This document shows, piece after piece, positions 7,457 through 15,744 of a DNA stretch of 28,621 nucleotides; position 1 is the stretch's first letter; each line of letters opens with the position of its first letter. Under the pieces are notes generated by a model that saw only the letters and a program-made list of their open reading frames with translations, had not been told where the DNA came from and did not search any database. Made by a program: the position numbers and the translations under genes. This stretch comes from JALYGK01 sp036259835 (GTDB lineage: Bacteria; Actinomycetota; UBA4738): NCBI GenBank assembly GCA_036259835.1, contig DATABA010000098.1, positions 1-28,621 of the forward strand, written 5' to 3'.

Positions 7457-8565
7457 CTGACTGTATTCCCGGCAGGCGGCTCCGTCAATCGCGCCGCCCG
7501 CCCTGGTACCAGCGTCAACAGTGCAGCTGGAGCGAGCAGGCATATCCAGAGGGCCCAGCTCAGCCCGGCCCGCCCCGCCACGAACGCGACCGTAAGCGGA
7601 AGAAGCGCTCCAATCAGGTCTGAAGCGCTGGTGAGGGCGACGGCCGTGCCGCTTCGGCCAGGCAGGGCGTCATAGAGGCGAGCGTTCGGCACCGTGTACC
7701 AGCCGGCGGTGACGATGCTGAGTGTGCCCAGCGCGACGAGCTTGCCCGCAGGCGACGGAGCGACCAGGAAGGCCGCGAAGACGGCCGCCCCGACCACGGC
7801 GCTGATCCGCAGATACGTCAGGCCAGGGACCGTTCGAAGGACCGCGAGCATAACCGCTTCGCCGACAAGTCCGGCGACCGTCGAAACAGCGACGGCGAGT
7901 CCGGCCCCCGTTGGCGTGAAACCGACCACGTCCACGAAATACAGGGCGGTATAGGCAAGGAGAACGTCCAGCATTAGATCGCTCAACTGAAGGACCGTGA
8001 GCCACCGCACCACTTCTCGATTTCGAAGCTGCCGGACGGCCTCCCGCACAATCTTCCAGGCGTTTGACCCATCCGGGTGAGATCTGAGGTGCGGGGCGCG
8101 CAACGTTCCAATTGCCAGCGCTCCGCCGAGCGCTGCCAGTGCGACGACCGGCATTCGCCACGAAATGCCCAGTCCAGCCGCCGCCGCGACCATCAGCGGC
8201 CCGGAAACCACGCCAACCGACCCGGCCAGAACCCACCGTGCCATGTTTCGTTCTCGCAAGCTCGGCTCCATGTCCATGAGCGTCGCCTGTGACAGGCTCA
8301 CGAACGCTCCAGATGCCGGCCAAATCACGATGAATGCACCGAGGAGAACCGGGAAGCCTGGCGCCGACGCAACGGCAATGAGGCCTGCGGCAAACACGAA
8401 TCCCCCGGAGACAATCAATAGCCGTCGGCGACCCGAATCGGCGAGGATGCCGAAGGTTGGCTCGACCAATGCCGAGATGAATGTCGGCACGCTGAGAAGG
8501 ACGCCGATGTCCTGATACGAAAGTTCGAGGTCCCGACGGATCAGCGGGAGCGCTGCTCCCCACAC
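7453..8565 (-). CDS. Major facilitator superfamily transporter, start codon anomalous
   Basis: About eleven hydrophobic helices are visible over 370 residues from GTG 8565, and MFS loop motifs are present (FGILADSGRRR between helices 2 and 3). Substrate unknown; drug or metabolite efflux is the usual guess. The frame stays open upstream to a TAA at 8644-8646, and those codons read as a good first helix (LPRPVLILLTIELFDELVFG). The canonical start at GTG 8565 therefore cuts transmembrane helix 1 in half. No ATG, GTG or TTG exists between the stop and 8565; GTA 8634 or CTG 8610/8604 are the only options. Either a rare start is used, a start codon has mutated, or there is a base error. It follows cutA on the same strand. 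Confidence 0.82.
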   Translation of the reverse strand: MWGAALPLIRRDLELSYQDIGVLLSVPTFISALVEPTFGILADSGRRRLLIVSGGFVFAAGLIAVASAPGFPVLLGAFIVIWPASGAFVSLSQATLMDMEPSLRERNMARWVLAGSVGVVSGPLMVAAAAGLGISWRMPVVALAALGGALAIGTLRAPHLRSHPDGSNAWKIVREAVRQLRNREVVRWLTVLQLSDLMLDVLLAYTALYFVDVVGFTPTGAGLAVAVSTVAGLVGEAVMLAVLRTVPGLTYLRISAVVGAAVFAAFLVAPSPAGKLVALGTLSIVTAGWYTVPNARLYDALPGRSGTAVALTSASDLIGALLPLTVAFVAGRAGLSWALWICLLAPAALLTLVPGRAARLTEPPAGNTVS

Positions 8566-8698
8566 TCCGAATACGAGCTCGTCGAAGAGCTCGATCGTGA
8601 GCAGGATCAGGACCGGGCGCGGTAAGCGCCCTACCGAAGCGAGTTAACGGAACGGGGACCGCATGCTCACATCAGCATGAAAGCGTTTCGTTCCAGCG

Positions 8699-9013
8699 TC
8701 AAGCCGTTTCCGACCGGGCCCACGCAAGGTACCGCTCGTCGACGAATGTCGATCCCACCGCGGTGAGCTCCGGCGTGTCGTACGGATGCCGATCTCGGAC
8801 GAACTGGACCAGCCTCTCCATTCCTTCGCTCGGGACTTTCAGCAGGCAGAGGAACTCTTCGGTCTCTTCCCTCTCGCCTTGCCATCGGTAAACGCTCGTG
8901 ATCGGCCCGATCACCTGGACGCAGGCCGCGGTTCGAGCTTCAACCGCATCGCGAGCCAGCGACAACGCCTGCTCTCGCGATTCGAGCGTCGTGATGAGCT
9001 GGACCAGCGACAC
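8699..9013 (-). CDS. cutA: Divalent-cation tolerance protein CutA
   Basis: CutA1 is a small, very stable trimeric protein with a ferredoxin-like fold, linked in E. coli to copper tolerance though its true role is unsettled. This 104-residue protein starts at GTG 9013 and carries the family core: a TTLESREQA opening strand, VYRWQGEREETEEF in the middle, and the conserved HPYDTPEL near residue 78. It begins 6 bases after the kgd stop codon and so is likely co-transcribed with kgd. No ribosome site is obvious, which fits translational coupling. Confidence 0.93.
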   Translation of the reverse strand: MSLVQLITTLESREQALSLARDAVEARTAACVQVIGPITSVYRWQGEREETEEFLCLLKVPSEGMERLVQFVRDRHPYDTPELTAVGSTFVDERYLAWARSETA

Positions 9014-9019
9014 GACGCG

Positions 9020-12000
9020 CTATAGCCCTTCGAACGCCGAGGCGACGAGCTGCTCTTGCTCGGCGCTGTGGACGGTGGCGCTCCCCGACGCCGGGCTCCC
9101 GCTTTCGGGACGAGACACGTGCGTGAGCGCAACGCCCTCCGGAAGCACCCGATGGAGCCAGCCGTGAACGAACCGGTACGCTCCCATGTTTTCCGGCTCC
9201 TCCTGGACCCATCGGACCTCGCTTGCCGACGGGTACCGTCGGATTTGCTCCAGGATCTGGTCGGCCGGGAACGGGTAGAGCTGCTCGACTCGCACCACGG
9301 CGGCGTCCGCGGCGCGCTTCTCTCGTTCGGCGACCAGGTCGTAATAGACCTTCCCCGAGCAGAGGATCACTCGCCTGACCGCCTCAGCTGTGGGATCCGT
9401 GGAGTCCGGAAGGACCTCTTTGAAGCCTCCGGTGACGAACTCATCCGTTCTGCTGGCCGCGGCCGGCAGGCGCAGCAATGACTTCGGGGTGAATACGATC
9501 AACGGCTTGCGGATGTCTCGGTGAACCTGGCGCCGGAGGAGGTGGAAGTACTGGGCCGGGTTTGTGGGAACGGCGATCTGGATGTTGTCCTCCGCGGCAA
9601 CCTCGAGGAAACGCTCGATGCGGCCGCTGGAGTGCTCCGGACCCTGCCCTTCGAAACCATGCGGGAGGAGAACCACCAGCCCGCTGGTCTGACCCCACTT
9701 GTCCTCGCCGGAAACGATGAACTGGTCGACGATGACCTGAGCCTCGTTGACGAAGTCGCCGAACTGCGCTTCCCAGCCGACCAGGGCGTCCTTCGCCACG
9801 ACCGAGACCCCATACTCGAACCCGAGCGTGGCGAACTCGTTCAGCGGGCTGTCGTAGATCAGGAATGGCGCCTGCTGCGGGGACAACGTCTTCAGCGGGA
9901 AGTGCTCGTGACCGGTCTGGTAGTCCACCAGTACCGCGTGGCGCTGGCTGAACGTCCCCCGCCGCGAGTCCTGACCGGTCAGCCGAACCGGGATGCCGTC
10001 CTCCACCAGCGAGCCGAATGCAAGCGCCTCGCCGAGGGACCAGTCCACTCGGTTCGTATCCAGAAGGTCGCGGCGCCGCTCGAGCTGTTTCGCCAGCTTC
10101 GGATGCGGTGTGAACCCCTCCGGCCATGACGTGACCGCGCGAAGGATCCGATCGAGGGTTTCGCGTTCGACCCCCGTCTCGACGGGAGGACGCACCGCTA
10201 CCGGTTCGGGCCGGGTGAGGTCCACCTTCGCGGGTGGAGGGGCGGTCGCTTTCGTCTCGTCGAATGCCTGCTCCAACCGTTCGCGGTAGTCCTCGAGGGC
10301 CGCCTCTGCCTCCTCGACCGAGATGTCGCCGTTGTTGACGAGCGCTTCCATGTACAGCTTTCTCACCGGCGGGTGCGATTCGATGTCCCGGTACATCAGC
10401 GGCTGCGTGTAGCTGGGGTCGTCCCCCTCGTTGTGTCCGTACCGGCGGTAGCAGACGAGGTCGATCACCACGTCCTTTCGGAACCGCTGTCGAAACGCGA
10501 GCGCGAGCCGGGTGACCCATACGCACGCATCCGGGTCGTCGCCGTTCACGTGGAAGATCGGGGACTGGATCATCTTCGCGATGTCGGTGGCGTAGACACT
10601 CGAACGGCCGGCCGAAGGAGCGGTGGTGAAGCCGAGCTGGTTGTTCACCACGACGTGAACGGTTCCTCCGGTCGTAAAGCCCGGCAGGGCGCTCATCGAC
10701 AGGGTCTCGGCCACCGCACCTTCGCCGGCGAACGCGGCGTCGCCATGGATCAGCAGCGGCAGGACCTTCGACCGGTCTTCTCCGTACGTCCAATCCTGCG
10801 CGGCGCGCGCCATTCCCTCCACCACGGGGTCCACCGCTTCGAGGTGACTGGGGTTTGACGCCAGCTCGACGGTCATGGTCTTACCGTTCCGGCCGGTGAA
10901 TTTCCCGGTCGCACCGACGTGGTACTTGACGTCGCCGGACCCTTGAACCGTGTCGGGATCGATGTCGCCTTCGAACTCGCGGAAGATACGGGCGTAGCTC
11001 TTGCCGACGATGTTCACCAAGACATTCAATCGCCCGCGGTGGGCCATCCCCATCACTACCTGCTCGACGCCCTGCTCGGATGCCTCTTCGAAGAGCGCAT
11101 CGAGCATGGGGATGAGCGATTCGGACCCTTCCAGGCTGTACCGGCGGTGTCCGACGTATTTCGTGTGAAGGAAACGCTCGAAGACCTCGGATGCGTTCAG
11201 GCGCTCAAGGACGTGATGCTTGTCTTCCCGTGAAAGGTCTTGCGAGACGCCTTCCACGCGTTCCTGTATCCACCGCTTCTGGTCGGGCTCCTGGATGTGC
11301 ATGTACTCAATCCCGGCGGTGCGGCAGTACGTCTCGCGAAGAAGGTCGAGGATCTCTCTGAGAGGACGCTTGGGACGGTCGCCTGGAAGGTCGTCGACGA
11401 AAAACTCGCGATCCAGATCCCACAACGTGAGGCCGTGGAATTCGGGGTCGAGCTCCGGGTGGTGGAGAACTTCATCGGTCCGCAGCGGGTTGAGCTTCGC
11501 AATCAGGTGGCCGCGAACCCGATACATGTTGACCAGGCGAAGCACGGCGGCCTGCTTCTCGTCGAACCCTTCGGAAGCTTCCGTTCGTGGCGTCGATCCG
11601 CGGTCGGCGGTCCACCGGACCGGTTGGTACGGGATCTCGAGACTCGCGAAGATTTCGTCGTAGAAACCGTCGCCTCCGAGCAACAGTTCCTCGAGCTTCG
11701 CCAAGAACAATCCGGACTCGGCGCCCTGGATGATTCTGTGGTCGTAGGTGCTGGTGACGCCGATGACCTTCCCCACACCAAGCTCGGCCAGCGTGGCGGC
11801 ATCCGCGCCCTGGTATTCGCTCGGGTAATCGATTCGACCCGTCGCGACGATGAGTCCCTGCTTTGGCATGAGTCTCGGCACGGAGAGCTGCGTGCCGATC
11901 GTTCCCGGATTCGTCAGCGTCGCGGTGGTGCCGCGGAAATCGTCCGGGGTGAGCTTGTTCGCACGAACCTTTCGAATGACGTCTTCGTATGCCCTCCAGA

Positions 12001-12679
12001 ACTCGGCGAAGTCCATGTCGCTGGCGTCCTTGATGTTCGGGACCAGGAGGCTCCGCGCGCCTCCCTCCTTTTCCACGTCGACCGCCAGGCCGAGGTTCAC
12101 CGTCTCCGGTCGAACGACGTGGGGGTGCCCGTCCACCTCCAGGTAGTGGGACTTCATGACGGGGACGGCCTCAAGCGCCCGAAGGATCGCGTAGCCGATC
12201 AAGTGGGTGAAGCTGACCTTTCCGCCACGGCGCTGCGCGAGGAAACCGTTGATGACTCGCCGGTTCTCCTCGAGGAGCTTCGCCGGGATGAACCTGAACG
12301 ATGTCGCGGTGGGGATCTCGAGGCTCGCTTGCATGTTCCGCACGATTCGCTCGGCGCCGAACCGAATCCTCTCCGCGCCTTTCGGAACCTTTTGCCCGCC
12401 CGGTGCCGGCGACGTCCCCTGCCTTACGGTCGGGGCCGTCTCCGGCTTCCTTGTCGCTCCGGCTTCCGTAACTCGCTCCGTTCCGACCATCGGTTCGGCC
12501 GTCTCTTCAGTGCTCCCATCCCGACCCGCTCGTTCGACGGTTGGGCGGAAGTCTTCGAAGAACTCTCGCCAGGCCGGACCCACCGACTCCGGGTTCTCCC
12601 GGAACCTTCGGTACATCTCGTCGATCAGCCACATGTTCGGCCCGAGGGCCGAAGGGTCAATGTCGGTATGTCCGCTCAT
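9020..12679 (-). CDS. kgd: Multifunctional 2-oxoglutarate dehydrogenase (fused E2-like and E1 domains)
   Basis: Thiamine-diphosphate enzyme of the TCA cycle, in the one-chain form typical of actinobacteria (Kgd/OdhA). I place the start at ATG 12679 (MSGHTDIDPSALGPNMW) rather than 12859, because the OdhA-type N-terminal helix (WLIDEMYRRFREN) begins there and GAGGAG precedes it; the extra 60 residues read as arginine-rich noise. Length 1219, close to mycobacterial Kgd (about 1,230). Domains: N-terminal segment 1-45, Pro/Gly-rich linker, E2 acyltransferase domain about 115-345 with the catalytic His314 in STYDHRIIQG, and E1 from about 375 with HGDAAFAGEG, NNQLGFTT and HNEGDDPS. There is no lipoyl domain, as expected; a separate DlaT/Lpd pair must supply lipoyl and E3 functions. 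cutA follows. A long antisense ORF at 11240-13165 is a codon-bias shadow. Confidence 0.97.
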   Translation of the reverse strand: MSGHTDIDPSALGPNMWLIDEMYRRFRENPESVGPAWREFFEDFRPTVERAGRDGSTEETAEPMVGTERVTEAGATRKPETAPTVRQGTSPAPGGQKVPKGAERIRFGAERIVRNMQASLEIPTATSFRFIPAKLLEENRRVINGFLAQRRGGKVSFTHLIGYAILRALEAVPVMKSHYLEVDGHPHVVRPETVNLGLAVDVEKEGGARSLLVPNIKDASDMDFAEFWRAYEDVIRKVRANKLTPDDFRGTTATLTNPGTIGTQLSVPRLMPKQGLIVATGRIDYPSEYQGADAATLAELGVGKVIGVTSTYDHRIIQGAESGLFLAKLEELLLGGDGFYDEIFASLEIPYQPVRWTADRGSTPRTEASEGFDEKQAAVLRLVNMYRVRGHLIAKLNPLRTDEVLHHPELDPEFHGLTLWDLDREFFVDDLPGDRPKRPLREILDLLRETYCRTAGIEYMHIQEPDQKRWIQERVEGVSQDLSREDKHHVLERLNASEVFERFLHTKYVGHRRYSLEGSESLIPMLDALFEEASEQGVEQVVMGMAHRGRLNVLVNIVGKSYARIFREFEGDIDPDTVQGSGDVKYHVGATGKFTGRNGKTMTVELASNPSHLEAVDPVVEGMARAAQDWTYGEDRSKVLPLLIHGDAAFAGEGAVAETLSMSALPGFTTGGTVHVVVNNQLGFTTAPSAGRSSVYATDIAKMIQSPIFHVNGDDPDACVWVTRLALAFRQRFRKDVVIDLVCYRRYGHNEGDDPSYTQPLMYRDIESHPPVRKLYMEALVNNGDISVEEAEAALEDYRERLEQAFDETKATAPPPAKVDLTRPEPVAVRPPVETGVERETLDRILRAVTSWPEGFTPHPKLAKQLERRRDLLDTNRVDWSLGEALAFGSLVEDGIPVRLTGQDSRRGTFSQRHAVLVDYQTGHEHFPLKTLSPQQAPFLIYDSPLNEFATLGFEYGVSVVAKDALVGWEAQFGDFVNEAQVIVDQFIVSGEDKWGQTSGLVVLLPHGFEGQGPEHSSGRIERFLEVAAEDNIQIAVPTNPAQYFHLLRRQVHRDIRKPLIVFTPKSLLRLPAAASRTDEFVTGGFKEVLPDSTDPTAEAVRRVILCSGKVYYDLVAEREKRAADAAVVRVEQLYPFPADQILEQIRRYPSASEVRWVQEEPENMGAYRFVHGWLHRVLPEGVALTHVSRPESGSPASGSATVHSAEQEQLVASAFEGL

Positions 12680-12734
12680 ACGCTCCTCTGGCGGCGCAGC
12701 CACGCGCGGGCGTGCCGGATCGAGCGTACCGCTC

Positions 12735-13679
12735 TCAGGCCGAGCGGAAGAACTCGACCGTCTGACGAAGCCCGTCCTCGAGCGCCGTCCACGGCTTCCA
12801 GCCGAGCTCCTTCTCGGCGAGCCCTGCCTCCAGCGCGCTTCGGAGCAGATCTCCCTCACGGAACGGACCGAAGTTCGGTTTCCTTCGGAACCCGACTGCG
12901 GCGGCCAGGAGTTGGAAGATCCGGTTCACTGAGGTCTCCAGCCCCGTACCGATGTTGTACAGCCCGCCCGAGCCGCGGTCGGCCGCCAGTGCGAAGGCGT
13001 GAACGGTGTCGTCGACGAATAGGTAGTCGCGTGTCTGGTTGCCGTCGCCAAAGATGGTCGGGGTCTCGCCGGCGAGCATTTTCGAGGCGAAGATGGCGAC
13101 CACGCCGGCCTCGCCGTGGGGGTCTTGGCGGGGACCGTAGATATTGGCCAGCGCGAGGGCCGTGAAGTCGACGCCGCGGTGCTCCCGGTAGAACCGCAGG
13201 TAATCGAGCGCAACCGCCTTCGAGATCCCGTACGGCGACACCTGCTGCGCGCCCCGGATGGCGGTCTCCTTGACCGGGATCGTGCGCGGCTCGCCGTAGA
13301 GAGTTCCCCCCGACGCGGCGAACACCACCTTCCGAACACCGCATGTGGCCGCGGCCTCCATGAGGTTCAGCAGCCCGAGAATGTTGACGCTCGCGTCCAG
13401 CATGGGGTTCTGGACAGAGACGGCCACAGAGGCCTGCGCCGCCAGGTGCATCACCACATCGGGTCTATGTCGCTCAATGATGGTGCGCAGCCCTTCCAGC
13501 CGGATGTCCAGGGTGTAGAACGTGAATTGCTGCCCATAGCCGCGCGCCTCGTCGAGGTTTGCGATTCGACCAGTGGAGAGGTCATCGACGCCGATAACAC
13601 GCTTGCCCTCAGCGAGGAGGCGGTCGGCGAGGTGTGAGCCGATGAAGCCCGCCGCGCCTGTCACCATCACCGTATCCAC
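12735..13679 (-). CDS. NAD-dependent UDP-sugar epimerase (UDP-glucose 4-epimerase type)
   Basis: Extended short-chain dehydrogenase that interconverts UDP-hexoses, supplying UDP-galactose or a related sugar for surface glycans. I set the start at GTG 13679, giving 314 residues; the NAD-binding motif TGAAGFIGSHL begins at residue 6, so the longer frame to 13862 is excluded. It also overlaps the DUF3052 gene. The catalytic set is seen: a serine in AASGGTLYG and the Tyr/Lys pair in SPYGISK. NIYGPRQDPHGE and GDGNQTRDYLFVDD are the usual epimerase motifs. No clear ribosome site. It lies 32 bases after the DUF3052 gene and 55 before kgd. It might provide the sugar nucleotide for the glycosyltransferase at 14380, but this is positional inference only. 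Confidence 0.88.
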   Translation of the reverse strand: MDTVMVTGAAGFIGSHLADRLLAEGKRVIGVDDLSTGRIANLDEARGYGQQFTFYTLDIRLEGLRTIIERHRPDVVMHLAAQASVAVSVQNPMLDASVNILGLLNLMEAAATCGVRKVVFAASGGTLYGEPRTIPVKETAIRGAQQVSPYGISKAVALDYLRFYREHRGVDFTALALANIYGPRQDPHGEAGVVAIFASKMLAGETPTIFGDGNQTRDYLFVDDTVHAFALAADRGSGGLYNIGTGLETSVNRIFQLLAAAVGFRRKPNFGPFREGDLLRSALEAGLAEKELGWKPWTALEDGLRQTVEFFRSA

Positions 13680-13711
13680 GAGCGGGGAGGTTAGCGCGAC
13701 CGGCCACCCGG

Positions 13712-14320
13712 CTACCGGCGAGCCACTGGAATGACGAACTTCAGCGCCGTGTGCGAATCGGAGAACCTGACAACCTTCGTATCGACCAGCCCGGCGGTGA
13801 CGCCCGCCTGGATCACGACCACGTCGCGGACTTCGGGCCTCCCCTTTGGGGATACGACCCACACGGCGCCGTCCCGTTTCATGTACGGCTCCACACGTTC
13901 GAGTCGCTTCAGGTCGCGTGGTTTATCGGCCGCCATGAACACCATGTCGGATGCCTTCCTCAGCCTTCCGATCGAGACGTCGGCTCCTCGCGCCCTGAGG
14001 TCCTTGAGGAAGCCGTCGTCCTTCACGCCCACCACGCTCACTCTGAAGTCCGGTTTGACTCCGAGTTTGTCCAGGAGGCTCTTCGGAGACCGAATGTTCT
14101 CTGCCCACTTTTCCGCCTTCGGCCCGAGGTGGAACGCCGCCTCGCCCCCGGAGAACTTGACGCGGAGCACGCCGTTCGTGGATCGGACCGCGCGAATGTC
14201 CTTGAGAGGAATGGAGACCCGAAAGGCCCCGCGGAAGACGAGATGATCGGTTTCGAGCTGTGCAGTCCCTTCGGACGACTTGCCGTCGAACTCCGCTCTG
14301 CACTGAACCTGCTGCCCCAT
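13712..14320 (-). CDS. DUF3052-family protein with an N-terminal PH-like domain
   Basis: A 202-residue protein of unknown function in two parts. Residues 1-80 look like a small beta-rich pleckstrin-like fold (LETDHLVFRGAFRVSIPLKDI). Residues 83-200 match the DUF3052 pattern: LLDKLGVKPDFRVSVVGV, a DMVFMAAD strand, KRDGAVWVVSPKG and a VDTKVVRFSDSHTALKFV end. DUF3052 proteins are soluble, common in actinobacteria and untested as far as I know. The start at ATG 14320 is preceded by GGGG only. It is divergent from the glycosyltransferase gene with 59 bases between, and 32 bases upstream of the epimerase gene, probably one transcript. Confidence 0.75.
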   Translation of the reverse strand: MGQQVQCRAEFDGKSSEGTAQLETDHLVFRGAFRVSIPLKDIRAVRSTNGVLRVKFSGGEAAFHLGPKAEKWAENIRSPKSLLDKLGVKPDFRVSVVGVKDDGFLKDLRARGADVSIGRLRKASDMVFMAADKPRDLKRLERVEPYMKRDGAVWVVSPKGRPEVRDVVVIQAGVTAGLVDTKVVRFSDSHTALKFVIPVARR

Positions 14321-14379
14321 GAAACCCCATTGTCCATGACGATTGCCGCGGGCGGCCGTGTGCAGAAGGGCTGATCGAC

Positions 14380-15351
14380 ATGACTTCGAGGAAAGCCGCG
14401 TTCCTGGTTCCGGGCGGCATCGAAGCCGTGACGGGCGGCAACCTTTATGACAGGTACGTCATCCAGTCTCTACGACGGGGCGGTTGGAGGGTTTCTATGG
14501 AAGAGCCCGACGTTCCGGTGGATGCCGACGTCGTCGTGGTCGACAGTCTGGCGTTCACGAAAGGGCCACCGAGAACGGATGCCCGGATCGTGGCGCTGGC
14601 GCACCAACTCCCGAGTGCGGCGAACCGTCGCCCGGAGTGGGAAGAACCCGAACGCCGAACACTTGCAGCCGCTTCGCTCGTGGTGGTGGTTTCCGAACAC
14701 CTTCGAGCCACGGTGCGTCGCTTCACACACGCGCCGATCGAGGTCATCCCTCCAGGTCGGGACCACGCGTCCACGGCCGAGGCGGCAACCCTTGAAGGAA
14801 AGGTCGTTCTGTGCGTCGCCAACGGCGTTCCGGGAAAGGGAGTTCCCGAAGCGATTAGGGCGTTCGGAGATGCTGGCGTTCGCGGAGCACAGTTCATCAT
14901 CGTCGGCGATCCCCGCAAGAACGAAGCGGAGGAAGCGCGAATTCGATCTGCCGTTTCCGCCGCCGATGGGACCATCCGTCTTGCAGGCGTGGTCGACCGT
15001 GACGAGTTATCCCAGCTCTACGCTGCGAGTCGCCTTTTTCTCACTGCATCGAGATACGAGGGTTGGCCCATTGCGGTCGCGGAAGCGATGGCCAGCGGGC
15101 TTCCCATCGTCGGCTTTGACGCACCGGGCGTTCGCGAGCTGGTCCGGTCAGGTAGTGACGGCGTTCTCGTTCCACCAGGAGACGTCGCCGCTCTTTCAAG
15201 AGCAATCGAGCACGTGTTCAACGACCGAACCCGCGCGAGGGCCATGGGCAACGCAGCTCGCGAACGGGCTCTTGCGTGGCCAACGTGGGAAGAAACCGGC
15301 GAACGATTCGGAAGCGTGATGAGGACTGTTGCCACTGACGCCGCGTTTTAA
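14380..15351 (+). CDS. GT4-family glycosyltransferase, part of the GTP-derived metabolite module
   Basis: Retaining GT-B glycosyltransferase (group 1 / GT4), using a nucleotide sugar. Length 323 residues, short for the family because the N-terminal acceptor domain is trimmed. The N-terminal glycine-rich loop (VPGGIEAVTGGNLYDRY) is seen at residues 10-26. The C-terminal donor-site motifs are VANGVPGKGVPEAIRAF, SRYEGWPIAVAEAMASG (the EX7E-type region) and the PPGD loop. AGAAGGG precedes ATG 14380. It converges on the PTPS-like gene with a 6-base gap. Small-molecule rather than polymer glycosylation is inferred from its company: a cyclohydrolase-reductase fusion, a PTPS homologue, a dehydrogenase and a methyltransferase. 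A cell-envelope role cannot be excluded. Confidence 0.88.
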   Translation: MTSRKAAFLVPGGIEAVTGGNLYDRYVIQSLRRGGWRVSMEEPDVPVDADVVVVDSLAFTKGPPRTDARIVALAHQLPSAANRRPEWEEPERRTLAAASLVVVVSEHLRATVRRFTHAPIEVIPPGRDHASTAEAATLEGKVVLCVANGVPGKGVPEAIRAFGDAGVRGAQFIIVGDPRKNEAEEARIRSAVSAADGTIRLAGVVDRDELSQLYAASRLFLTASRYEGWPIAVAEAMASGLPIVGFDAPGVRELVRSGSDGVLVPPGDVAALSRAIEHVFNDRTRARAMGNAARERALAWPTWEETGERFGSVMRTVATDAAF

Positions 15352-15357
15352 CTTCGT

Positions 15358-15744
15358 TCAGCGAACGCCGGCGCTGTAGCCCCCGTACGCTTCCTCTGAC
15401 TCCCACACCCGAACCGACAGCGTCTCGGCTCCCTGTCCGCGAGCCAGCGGCGCGAGGGCGGAGTGCGCCCACTTCGAAAGCACCTCCACCGTTACCGACT
15501 CCGCGTCAGGCGGCTGGATGAAGGCGAGGTCCTTGCCGTGGAGATCGGCGGCCAGGGACTTCACGGCGGGAAGAAACGCTTCCAGATCCACCACCATCCC
15601 GCGCTCGTCGAGGCCGGGGCGATCCGCCGTGACCTCCATTCGATAACGGTGAGGGTGCAGCTTTCCCTCCGCGCCCGCGGCACCCGGGATCAGGTGGAAC
15701 GCTTCGAAGGTCGCGACGGCGCCGACCTCGAACCGACCGGTCAT
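15358..15744 (-). CDS. Atypical 6-pyruvoyltetrahydropterin synthase / QueD-like protein
   Basis: PTPS-fold protein of 128 residues; the family acts on dihydroneopterin triphosphate to make pterins or 6-carboxytetrahydropterin. The three zinc histidines are present: His17 (FEAFH) and His30/His32 (LHPH). The Glu of the pterin-anchoring C-terminal motif is seen in VRVWESEEAYG. Two departures stand out. Glu26 occupies the position of the catalytic Cys (CxxxHGH in QueD becomes ExxxHPH), as in the PTPS-III subgroup. The Asp-His pair normally in LDHxxLN is replaced by DLHGKDL. Its ATG overlaps the dehydrogenase stop (ATGA), so translation is coupled. It may therefore not catalyse the textbook reaction; the substrate is probably made by the neighbouring cyclohydrolase fusion. 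Confidence 0.82.
   Translation of the reverse strand: MTGRFEVGAVATFEAFHLIPGAAGAEGKLHPHRYRMEVTADRPGLDERGMVVDLEAFLPAVKSLAADLHGKDLAFIQPPDAESVTVEVLSKWAHSALAPLARGQGAETLSVRVWESEEAYGGYSAGVR

Noticed and set aside
12680..12859. 60-residue extension at the start of kgd
   Set aside because: Arg/Ser-rich and lacks homology, and a GAGGAG site precedes ATG 12679, where the OdhA-type N-terminus begins.
11240..13165. 641-codon plus-strand ORF antisense to kgd and the epimerase gene
   Set aside because: It spans two genes on the other strand, is rich in Arg, Val and Asp as expected from mirrored codon bias, and has no recognisable motif.
13680..13862. Extension of the epimerase start to 13862
   Set aside because: It would overlap the DUF3052 gene by about 150 bases, and the NAD-binding fold starts only at 13679.
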